From Ophiostoma sp. CBS 140.51 (Eukaryota; Ascomycota; Sordariomycetes; Ophiostomatales; Ophiostomataceae): a stretch of 64,000 nt of DNA. The translations under genes and the position numbers were made by a program. The notes under the pieces are model-generated. The model was not told the DNA's origin. It saw only the letters and a list, made by a program, of their open reading frames with translations, and did no database searches. Of the stretch, positions 44,819 through 56,377 are shown in pieces. The stretch lies in NCBI GenBank assembly GCA_029298735.1, contig JANSLP010000001.1:248001-312000 (forward strand), written 5' to 3'. Position 1 is the stretch's first letter. Each line of letters opens with the position of its first letter.

Positions 44819-47800
44819 CTGTTTGGGAAGTAGATTGGTGGGCAATAAAAGGTGACGAACAACGCGTTTGGTGATTTGAAGACGATATGAAGAGCTTTGA
44901 GTGTAAATAATCTTGGTGTATCTGTTAATGATGATATGAAGTCTTTCCGGAAACTCAAAAAGCCAATTTGAAGGAAGCTTTGTCTTTATATCTTCTTCTT
45001 GCCAGTATCAGGCTCAAGTTCGCAGTTCGCATACAATGTTGAAATATTTGGGCTTGAGCGCCTTGCGTCCTCGTCCTTTCCATTTTTCTATTTTTATTGT
45101 TCACATTTTAATTGTCGTTCAAGATCTTGTCGCCTTGTGCAAACAGAAAGCGGCGCCTGGTGTGGTGTGGACTTCTCTGTCAAGCAAAGAAAGGGGGAGG
45201 AAGAATGAGCAATGGCAAAAGGAGGCAATACTAGCCAGCCTCGCCTCGTGTGTACCACTGAGCCGGACTAACAAGGTTTGGATCGAAGGACTTCTTGAGG
45301 CGTGTGATATCGCACATCAATGAAGGCTCACCTTGTCATAGCCTCCTCGGCACGTTGTAGAATGCCTCAGAATGCCTCTTGTCCTAGAATTGCTGCGTTG
45401 TGTTGAGATTTGGCCGTGCTGGCCTCTGTCTCTCACAGTCGCCTTTTCCTATCGTTGGTGTAAGTCGGTGGCGAGAAACTTAATGTGAAGAAGAGGAGCC
45501 CTGTTCAATTGACTGCGGCCGTGTTAGTGTCCGTCTTTTTCAGTTCCTATTATTTTTCTTTCCCCTTTTTTTGCTCCTGCATCCTGGCGGTGTTCTTTTT
45601 TTCTTCTTTCTTTTTTTTATATCGTCGTAGTTCGCTTTTTCTTCTTGCGAACCAAGTTGGACTGGTGAACTCACCGGGTTCGCTGTGGTTTGGAGAGCCA
45701 CAAACGAAATTGTAACCCTCCCTGCCTCCTCACCTTCCTGCTGAGCTGCCCAACATGCGCATTTCGGCGTTGATGTTTCGTGGCTTGCCGCGCCGCTCTC
45801 TCTCGCCTTTTTTCTTTCTCGCTTCGACTTGCAAACTGAGCAGCCATACAGAAGACTTTCATGCTCGCCTTCCTCAAAACGTCCCTTTCAGGACATGTCT
45901 TTCATGACGTTTTGTTTCGTTTCGCAATCCGCTCTGGCGTGTGCCTCGATTTCTATGTGCCTTTGTCAGTCGCCTAAGGACAAAATAGCGGCGATGTGAG
46001 GCACTGCTTCTGCCTGAAACGCACTAAGAACGCCAATTGTTAGTCACAAGAGGTATGAAGCTGTAGGACAACTAGTAAACAGAAAAGGCGATGTGTCCAG
46101 CCCTTTGGCAAGGACAATAAAATCAAGTAAAAAAAATTAACTTACCCCGTACTTTATGTCGCCTTTCCGTCTCGTAATCCCCAAAGGCCTTGTTTGGTGG
46201 GGTGTGGCTATTCAAGATGTTGAGTCAAGCCAGTGAACAGACAGGGGTTGAAAGGCCAGGACAGCAAACTTCAGGACTTCTTCACTGACCGAGAGAAGAC
46301 AAGGCCGGCCTGTTTGCCACGCCTAACAATAACAGCCTGGAGCAACAATTTGCTGCACTGTGTTCTCGCCATTCAGGGACCCACAACGCCAAACTGTCTG
46401 TTTGCTTTTGGTCAATTGCTGGCCCCGGCTTGGCCTGCCCTTGCTTGACAGGTCTGGCCTCAGGTTCGACTTTTGCGCAAGGTTAACCCGGGCTCAAAGA
46501 CGGGAATCTGAGCAGCTGGCCACAAGTCTCGGAAGTCTTCGCCGCGCAATGTCCTGACGAGGCCGACATGATCGTCAAAATATTGGAATTTTTCGGATGT
46601 CGCTCCCAAGACACAACAGCAGCAGTCGGTACGGCGTGGCACCCCGCCATTTTGGATTTGGAGTTCTGAACTTGTGTAAGTCGCTGCAGGGGAATTGCGC
46701 AACCCCACTGTTGCCCAAAGCATCGCGCAGAAACTGCTGCAGTGCTTCCAGGATCCGAGACCGTTGTAACAAAATGACGACGCCGCGAATAAGATAAATG
46801 AGATGAAGTCGTTCCGAGTTTCTGTCAGCCACGCGTACACGGAAGGTATGTAAGACGGACCTGTATTGATTCGTAAAGTCAGCAGCCGAAACAGAGAATT
46901 GTTCGAGAAGAAAAACAAACGAGGGGTAAGTGCCACAACACAGTTTGTTTGTGGAGAAAAACTAACCTTGGTGTTGGCGATGCAATTTTTGCAAAACAAA
47001 AACTTTGTAAATAAACTGAAAAGGGGCAACCAACAAAGATCGAGGAAAGGACAGGAAAATCAACAGCACGCAATATTTTGGCTTACAAAAATGGAAGGGG
47101 TGATGCTCTATTATATACTGAAAAGGAAAGAGCGGATTTCCAGAACGTCCGATCTCTTGAGGCTCTTTCCTCTCCCGGGCACGCAGAGACTAACGAGGCA
47201 GCTACCTCCCTCTTTGGCATCGTCGTGCATGAAAATGGAGGCAGCAGGCTCTTTCGCTCTTTCCTTAAGCATCCATATTGTTCTCTTTGAAGACGCCCGC
47301 CCGACTGCCTGTTTGAGCTATTATTCCATAGTATTTATTTGCTTTGGTGTGCATCTAGGAATGAAAAGAACGGAAAGAGCGAACGACTGCGAATCATTTC
47401 GACAACAGCAACTGCTAGGTGAAATGGAAAGTGGCTCCTTCTAGGCTGTTTCTCTAGTCAAACATCACCATTTTGCAGTCCCCATGCTCAAGTTGTGGTC
47501 GCTTTTTCAAGAATCAATTGGTATGGGGGCCAGCAGAGCATAAAGGAGGAATGCGGCCTCCATCACGAGTGGCGGCCGCACCCGTCATCGCCTTGGGAGG
47601 CTTGCTCAAATGGCCCATGATGGCGGCCGCACCCTGTCGCCATGATATTCACGAGCTCTTTGGAAGGCATTCTTTGTGTTGATAGTGCAACTTCAAGTAT
47701 CCTTTTATTTTATTTTTAAAAGCACATTTCTAGTGTTCATTGTTTTTTCGACAGCTTCACAAAGGATGCGGCTCAAATGCACCTGCCTTGATTGCAAGGC

Positions 47801-50800
47801 CAGTAGTTAACATTCTGTAATGATAGTAACAGACAGCTGGCAGGCAACAATAGGAAGAGCATTAGAGAAAGTAAATAAAAGTGACAACTGTCCAACTATC
47901 GACATCATTGTGGCACGAAACTGATGTTTCCCCACAAGATAAGCATCTGGATAACCTGATAGGAGTGTCCTTGGGGCGAGAAGGATTTAACCTTCGACCA
48001 TCGCGAAATACGACCAATGATCCTTTAGACAGGCTTCACCATCATGAGCGTCGTTTGCCTTGTCGGCATTATTGACAGTGGGCTATAGAAGCTTGTTTTG
48101 ACCACATGGGCAACAGAGGCGTTGTTTACTTGAGCTTCAGACTATACGGTATCTCCACAAAAGGCGCGATAACAGCGGTTGTTCGCACCTCAAATACGCA
48201 CTCAAAGTACAGTGTATTATACATTCAATAAAAGGCTTTGGAGAACTCTTAGGTTTTCTTTTTTGGGTCAGGATGACAAAACCCATTCCACCGCAACCAC
48301 TGCTTTAAGCGTGAGCTATGATTCTTACGCAATAGTAATCTTGTAAAAAGAAATATTTTCAAACAAGCAGTTGTGCATCAGGTCTGCCACTTGTCTACAA
48401 ATGCCGAATATCTCTCATCACATATATCTTAGCTTCATATTGCTTGCACAGCACTTTCAAGGGTCGCTGATGTTGGCCAAGGCCTATGCGCACCTGTCGA
48501 CATGACAAAAGCATTACCCCACTGACTAGGAGATAGTTTTGTTTACACCATATCCCTTTTAAGGGTTTATATATTCAAGGGTGAGAAGAGATGAATAAGC
48601 AGGCAAACGAGTTAAAGTATCATTTTCATACTAGTTCATTTGTTCTCAGATGGTTGACTGTGCCCCGAGTTCCTCAGGACCATGATTCTCTCCCACCTAC
48701 CACATAGCTGTATTCAAGAACAAATTAACGCAGTTTCGCATCGTTGTTTGAGGCTTTGATATCTCAATTCATGGGAGAAGTTGGAAGCCTGCCACGGTCA
48801 TTGTGCTCTCATTCGTTCTTGTCTACACGGGCAGCGTACCTTCGCTGCCACCCCTTCTCCCACAGCCACATTCATCCACACGGTCAACGGAGTATTATTT
48901 TATCGTCTCATATTTACAATTGCGTTTCTCATACCACTATGAAAGCCTCTGGCTTCGGGCACATAGGTGGATGAAATAAACTTGCCACATGCAAAGCTAA
49001 AGCAGGAGACACGGATGGCCCTGCACAGTACCACACATGATGGCCACTCACAGCTTCTCTTTTCACTGTTGCCTGAGAATCTCCTGCATTTATTTCCTAC
49101 TTGGATATAATTTACTGAACTTAGTCATATTCGGACTGCATTCTGACACAATGAGACGCCCCTGATGCAGCTCTTGCGTCGACCGGACTCCATTTAGTGA
49201 CATCTCTCTCATCTTCATCGGCTCAACTCGGTGCCTAAAATCATTTTATATGTGGCTCAGCAAGATAAAGAGAAATTATCTTTAGCTTCCAATGACTTTC
49301 AATAACGAAAGTGGTGGATATCTGGATGTGACGTCTGTATCTTGTCTCTGGCGATGAAAACAGTTGGGTGTTGGTCTCATAGCCACACCGTTTTGGTGGC
49401 CCGCACCTTGCCTAATTCGGTAATTTCCCCTAACAACACCGTTTTTTGGCGGACAATCCGACGTGGCGCAGAGCATATGGCTGGCCGCGTCCAGCGCGGC
49501 CAGGTCTGCGCAAAGCCTACTTGCGCAAAGCTACCAGAACAATCTCATTGTATACACGCGGAACTTGGACCAAAGACATACTCGACAATATTATACCGGT
49601 ATCGCCGTATGAGATTATAGTTCTCTCATTTCCCAGTCCTGAGTGTGAACTGAAGAAAATAATATGCCGAGTCTAGACTAAAGATGTATTGCTTTTCAAA
49701 CGTCTACCAACACACAAACAGTCTCGGACTTCTCAGGAAGAATTTGTGAAGCAACGATGGTGATGGTCTGTTCTTACAATAAAAAAAATTTTAAAAAAAA
49801 AAACTCAAAATTGTTAAAGTCTACATCGTTGCACCTTCTTTATCGCGAGGTCGTGCGTAGTGTTGTGTTGCAAGAATGTGCAGAATTGATGCGGGGAAGG
49901 AACAACCGCGATACAACTTGTGACACCCACCACCAAAGCCTTGTCAACGAAATCCAACACAATTGACCTCACCTCAAGAGCTTGATATTCTTCACTTCCC
50001 ATTTCCTCTCCCTTTACCTACATTAAGACTTCATTGCTGCCTGCTACCACTGCACCGTACTTCTGTAGATTTTCTCGAGTACGCCCAGCGTTCTGCCTTT
50101 TCACCTATTTCCTCCTGATTGCTCCGATTGATGCGTTTTGACCTGGTGCAATGGCCGTTTATGCGGCCACTTATGCGGCCACTCAGGTAGACTGCGCCTG
50201 ACTTGACTACCATTTGCCTACTGTTTGAATTCACCCACTGTCTCGGCGATCTGTGCAGCCAATTCCCTGTCTCTCATGCTTTTTGTCCCAGTATTGATCG
50301 CTTGCTTCTCCGGAAGCTGAGGTGCGGTCCAAAGCCAGTCCACATGCAATTGGTCAGTAAAGGGTATGAAAGAACCAAAATGGAAGAATAGAAGAATGAA
50401 ACAATGCACACTTTCAAGGCGATTCCGTGTAGATGCCCACCTGGCCGCGAAACTGGCCGCGCTTGATATACCCAGCCCCGAAGCCGTCATACCACGAGAA
50501 AAAAAATGTATACCGCGCGCAGGGCAGCGAATCAGAGCATCTCCGATCATATCCTAGTATGCCGGCATCCACGACATAGACATACAAGATATGTAATTGA
50601 CGTGATTTTTTGACAGAATCGAGATGAGTAGACCGAACTTTGAGAACAAAGGTTTCAACGGTCGCTCTTTCCTTCTCTGGATATTGTGGCACTGCCCGAT
50701 GGGGCATGGGCATCTCTGGCTCTTGCCTTTTCTTCCCCGGAACCGGTCAATGTTTGTGTTTCGCCCCCTTTTTGAGAATTTCAACTCATCATTTCAACCC

Positions 50801-51998
50801 ATCTTCTCCTTTGACACTTCCAAGGTCTCCTCCCTTCTCCAGGAACCTGCTATGGCAGTGTGAATTGCCATGCAAGCCCGAGCGGCGAGACAGTGGACAC
50901 TCTCAATCACGCATCTCGAGCCCATCCCGCGTGCCATGCAAGGCTATTGAGTCAACCTTTAGCCACTGGTCTGTCAACCTACTTCCAATAATTTCGCCGA
51001 CCTTGACCCCTATCGTTTCCCTCTTCCTCCATTGTTGGCCAGGCCATACTGTGGCCATCAAAGGCAGAGGCATCGGCCAGGGCTTTCCAGCACCTTATGA
51101 ATATGGCCTCAACAGTGGCCAGCGTATACATCAACCCCCAATGAGCACCTTGTTATGGCCAAACAATTTCCCATACGGCAATTGAATCCTAGAGATGGCA
51201 GAGAATCAGGTTGGGAATCTGATCCCTCCCTAGATCATCTGAAAAAGGCGCCCGGAATGGAGCTGCCATGGCCCGGACGTGGTCTGTGAGCCTTCTTCGG
51301 CCTTCACTTCTGGCCGATCAAGACAGAATACAGTCAGGTTTCTGTTGGTAAGTACCTCCGCCTCATTGCTACATATATCCTCCTACTTGTGCTTTCAGCA
51401 TACGTGCACTTCCTTAGCCTCTCACATGCATCCTCTCTCTTCCCTTTTCTGACCTATACCCTCCACTTTCATCACTATCCTCCCCCCACGAACGTCGTCT
51501 TGGTGTCCATTGTGTAACATATCTTGCATACACTCCTCGCTCATATCTGCGGCTCGGCCAGCAGGAGTATATATCTTTCGTTGCTGCCTTGTCTCTTCGT
51601 TTCTTCTGGTGTTAGCCCCTTTTCCTTGCTTTCATCACTTGATGGAAGACACCTGATGCTGTTGACAGCCTCATTTTTTTTTTTTTCATCTCGTCTTCCA
51701 ATCTCATTTGTTGCATTTTGTCTCGTCCATTTTTGCTACATCTTTCCTTTTCCTTCTTCGCTTTTGCCTTCACTCCCTTTCATATAAAGTCTTCTTCACC
51801 ACCATCTCCATCTCCTTCAATCATATATATTTACCTTCATTCATCCTCCATCACATCCTCAAGTCAGACTGTTGTCAAGAATTTGTGCTGGCACCACTTC
51901 TTACACAGCATCTCCCCTAACGTTCACTAACATTCTTTCCTCTATTTGTATACATTCCATTAATTTTCTACACACCCTCCAATACCCTTCGGTCCAAT
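44819..51998. other. Gene-poor region, right part, upstream of the 51999 gene
   Basis: About 7.2 kb without a supported protein gene, apart from possible first exons of the Cys/His-rich gene near 45.3-45.8 kb. Recurrent GGCC words (TGGCCA, CTGGCCGCG, TTATGCGGCCAC in tandem near 50160-50192) concentrate between 49.4 and 51.3 kb. From 51360 to 51998 the strand is C/T-rich and looks like a long transcribed leader. A GTAAGT at 51349 could be a 5'-UTR intron donor. Confidence 0.5.
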
Positions 51999-54187
51999 AT
52001 GTCGACACCTTTCAACGACAGCTCTTCAAGTCCTCAACGAGCTATCGCGACACGAGACGCTATGCCTCTTCCCGACGCCGCTCGCCGCGTCATACGCAAC
52101 CAACGAGGCGGCGATATCAACAGCACTCGCGGGATGCAACTCCTGCAAAGAGACTCGGTTTTTTCCCATCGGTCTTCTGGGCGTACACTTACTCCTCAGA
52201 TGCAACAAGCCCACGGTTCACTCAGTAGTCCGCAACGGGAGCCCACTCTACAAGAGATGTACAACACATGGCGGTCCCTCGAAGAGCAGTTCAGCCAGAT
52301 GCGTCGTCTTCCCATGTTTGTCAAAGCCGAACTCAAGTTTTGCCACGCCTGCCGTATCCTCAAGACTCGTGTAAGTGCATGCCCATGTCCCGAGAGATAA
52401 TAAAAACACTGTTTGAATCCTCAACTAACACGTCTTTCCAGTGCACATGCTTCGATTACTCTCAATTAGAGGTCGGATACCAAGAACGAGACCGCGTTCT
52501 TCGACACGCAGCTCTTCGAGAGTTCCCGATCGAAGGCGGCGAAAGCGAGGAAGTTGAGGGTGTCAAAACTGAGCCTACTGCAACGGAATCTGTCGTCGGC
52601 ACACCCTCTACGACACTCACGGGCCCTCCAACCACACCTATCACTCACCAGAGTCCTGCTCTAGGAAACAGTATGTCTAGAGGCAACTTTGCATGGACGC
52701 CAGTGGAAACGTTCTCTCCTTTGTTTCAAGATGGTTCCCCATACACCCAAGCAATCGAGGAAGCCATCACAGTTGGAGGCACAATATATGGTGTCTCAGC
52801 AATTGCCCAAAATACTGGAGCCTATGGATTCGACTTCAACTCAGCCGTCGCTATACCTGCAGCGCAATACAGTGTAGGGAGCTTATCACCATCGGCATCC
52901 CATGGCTCTAACCAAGGCAGTCTTATGCCGATGCCAGCAACTCCTTCTCCGTCAACAGGCATGCCGACAGTTGTCAAGTTTGAGTTGCGCACCATCATCA
53001 TGGCAAAGGAGAAAATCGGTGCCCAATCTCGCCGCTGGCAGTGTCAATACGGTCTATCCGATGACCCATCGAGCCCTGTCTGCAAACGAGAGGACGACAA
53101 CATGGACACAATCCGCCGTCACTACGGCCGCGAGCACGGCAGTCACCGGTACCACAAGAAGCCCGCACTTCGCATTCGATGCAGTCACTGTGGCCTCGAA
53201 TACGACAAGCAGCGGCCTCCTATCAAGTGCCCTGGCTGCAAGGTCGATCGTGGCATCTGGCTGCGGGAGATCTTCGCAGTCATCGAGGTGCCCGTGCCCC
53301 TCAACAGCCAAGAAGATGGCAACGGCGGAAGCGGCCCCACTTACCCCGGCGGTGGCTCCAGCAGTTTCGGTGGTCTTGGTGGCCCCGTTGGTCCGGGCGC
53401 GGGTGATGCAGGTGGTCCGTATGGTGCTGGTGGCCATGGCAGTGTTGGTGTTCCTGGAAGTTCCAGCCGCCCTGGTGGCTTTCCTGGTGCCCAGGTACAC
53501 AGCATTCACTCCGCATGTGCACAGCAAATTGGAAGCTGTTTAGTCGACATGGTCAAGTATGACCCGGACACAGGTATGCCAGAGTGCTACAACGACATCT
53601 GCAACAACACTGCGGCTTTGGCAGTCATGCCGCCACCAAGTGTCTTGGCTACCCCTGGCAACACCCAGACTCACCGGCCATCTTCATCTTCCTCTTCGTC
53701 GACAGCACAAACCCATTCGGTGTCAATGTCGCGGTCGTTGTCCCAGGCGCAGTCACCCTTCACTCAAGGATTCTACGCCGTGGGGCGCGGCTTGCCTTTG
53801 TCACCTTCTGGCCAGATCGCATATACCATAGCAACACCGACAATGTCGCCTGGGTTGCCCATGTCGCCGACCTCGCCAGCATCGAATGCCAGCAGTGCGT
53901 ACGATGCCGAGACTACTACAGCCAGTGTTGCCAGCAACACCGAGCATCTCGGCATGGCCACGGGTGGCCAGGGTCGTGCCCATGCACTAGCATCATCGCC
54001 ATCCACCCAACAGCCGGCCCCGTCAGCAACTGTTAGCATGGCCGATGTCCAGAAGTTCATGGACATGTCGGTCACTCAGGTCGCGCCGGCAGTTTCATCA
54101 ACTCGCAACCGTGCCGTCGCCAACAACAGCAGTCTGCGTATAAGAAAGTGTTCATCCGAGAGCGAGTTCTATTATTTTGCCGATTAG
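51999..54187 (+). CDS. Unrecognised protein with paired-cysteine and C2H2-like zinc motifs
   Basis: Exon 1 51999-52370, intron 52371-52441 (71 bp, GTAAGT to CAG), exon 2 52442-54187; 705 residues. The splice joins Cys115, Cys118, Cys125 and Cys127 into one cluster (FCHACRILKTR|CTCF). Residues 325-356 fit a C-x12-C-x12-H-x4-H finger (WQCQYG...VCKRE...HYGREHG). It is followed at once by a zinc-ribbon-like CSHC...CPGC set at 371, 374, 387 and 390. The second half is Gly/Pro/Ser-rich low complexity. I do not recognise the family. A nucleic-acid-binding or regulatory role is inferred only from the zinc-ligand patterns and disordered composition. The start is the first ATG after the CT-rich leader; the leader is unusually long. 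Confidence 0.7.
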
Positions 54188-56377
54188 AGGGCCAGCCTGG
54201 TGCTGTCTCTTCCGATGTCGTGTTGACATTTTGTGGTGTGTCGACATTTTGTTGTTGATTCTTGTTTGTTACGTCATGATCTCTAAACCGTCAATCCGCT
54301 AAGCATGTCACTACTGTTGGAGGAGCGTGATTCTAATGTCGAGATGATGTCGAGTACTGTTGTAGGATATTCAGCCTTGCCCTTTGTGTCGGTTGCCTCT
54401 CGATGGGACTGGTTATAAGTTGTCGATCGTTGTCTGTTGTCACTCTTCGTGTACGTCTTTGGTGGCTTTTTTGTCGGGCTGATTTTTGCCATTGGTGATG
54501 AAGCCAATATTGGGTCGAACACGGCCTGCTGTGAGCCTCGTTAGATAGAATCAGATAGTTCAACAAGTAACACGAGGAATCCAATTGATTTGGACGCCTC
54601 GTTCTCAATTGAAAATCAAAAGTCGTGATGTCAAAGAACAAAATCACGAAATTACGCGACGCGAGGCATTCTCAATTTCTTGAGAGAAACAAGCAAAAAC
54701 AAGCAAAAGCCCAAGCAACATCGAGGCTGTGTTCAGGGGAAATAGGGCTGGGTCTGCCTCCAAGAACGCCAAAGAGTGCCAGCACCAGACCAAAGCCCTC
54801 CACGATTCCAGGTCAGCCTCCAGTGGTGCCTCGACGTGGATATTTGCCTGTCCACAAGAGGACAAGCTGCCGCAACAAAGACATGGATCTCACTCAAGCC
54901 ACAGAGGCCACCAAGATCCAATTTCTCCACGCCACAACATCCAAATCCACGACATGACATCCAACGACATCCAGTGTGTGAGACGAAAGGCTGGGATATC
55001 TGGCTCGGCTCGTTCTTCATCTCACTCTGACCGACCATCTCTCGGTAAAAACGAGCACGCACTCGTAGGGCCAGGAGCTACTGTGGATCTCTTCCTGCAA
55101 TTCTTCAACCATCCAGGAAGATAAGATCCTCAAGTCCCGGTCGAGGATCATGAGCAACGGAGTCTCGAATTGGATTTCTGTCCGAAAAGTTGGAAATCGG
55201 CAAAATCATGACGCTGTGACGCTGTTTCTTACTCTGAACCGTCGTTCGATCGCTCCTGCTGTGACATGACCACGAGAACAGAGTCAAGAAAGTCAATTCT
55301 TGCAACGCCAAGAGCACACCAAAGACACACCCAAAAGTCACATCCTCGCCGCTTCTTGACCACCCTCGACGCTTCAAAGGTGGTATTGACCAATGGGGTA
55401 AAAGCAACTTGCAGGGGACCAGCGACCGTTCCGTGCTGTTTGCTCTGCGAGTGAGTCACTTGCCGGACGCAAGACAGACCAACCAGGAGCAAGCAGGGTC
55501 TCTGATTGGCCAATCTGGACCACCAGTCCACGAAGTGGGTGGCCGAACTGCAACTCCTGCAAAGAAAAGAGAGAACGGCGAGCGGAAAGTGGGGAAGGCT
55601 GTGACTGGCGTCTGTTAGTGGGCTGGTGAAGGGTGTGGGGCCGGGCTTTTGGCGACCAGATTCGTTCCTTCCTCACAGAAGTCTTCTGTTCTCTTTGCTG
55701 GTTTTGCTGGGGGTGGGCTTTGGCTTTTGGTGCTGTCTGAGGTGAGGAAACTGCGCCTCGCTGGGCTTTTCGCGCCTTCCTGTACGAGACACGCCTCTCG
55801 TGTCACAATTTGCTGTAATAGTGCAAGAGTAAGAGGAAAACAAGGAAGGTACGACTAGTACTATGGCACATGTCTGCAATTCTCTTTTAATATCATGCTT
55901 CGTCCTTTTCTCGTTTTGCCTCTCGTGATTTGACTTCTCTTCCCTCCTACAGCATCTTCAGATACACACGATACTATACGCCCACGAAAAGGCACTCCCG
56001 TCCCCGTGCGAAAGCACCCCCCCCTTCAAGCATCGCAACCCGTCAACTTCTGCGACTCTCATCATCACCAATTCGTTAAAAAAAAAACATCAACAAAAAC
56101 ATCAAAATCTCAATTTCAAAGCATCCGCTTTCAATCTCATCAATTATCAGTTTCTGTCAAAAAATTCAACAATTAACAACACCTCAATTTGATCATATTC
56201 TTTTGATCAACTCAATTCCACCAACAAATCAACAAACTAGACGATCCTCACGATCCCCTGCTTCCGTCCGTAACCGCTTCATTGCCGACTTACATCACAA
56301 GCGCAACAGCTTCAACCTCAGACCCTCAACCCGTTATCAACAGCCATATAGGATCTACCACGGTCACCGATTATCTC
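54188..56377. other. Region between two low-complexity genes; ends in an ATG-free leader
   Basis: About 2.2 kb. The first 1.7 kb is mixed sequence with no supported gene. Bases from about 55900 to 56377 are A/C/T-rich, poor in G and contain no ATG, consistent with a long unstructured 5' leader for the 56378 gene. Confidence 0.5.

Noticed and set aside
45261..45325. Minus-strand peptide ITRLKKSFDPN resembling the C-terminal RLxxxKxxYDPxN of FAD-linked oxidoreductases
   Set aside because: Only about a dozen residues, with no flanking flavoprotein sequence; too short to call a gene relic.
50640..51185. 181-codon plus-strand frame
   Set aside because: No domain, repeated GGCC words explain part of its composition, and no homologous feature is recognised; kept as part of the upstream region.
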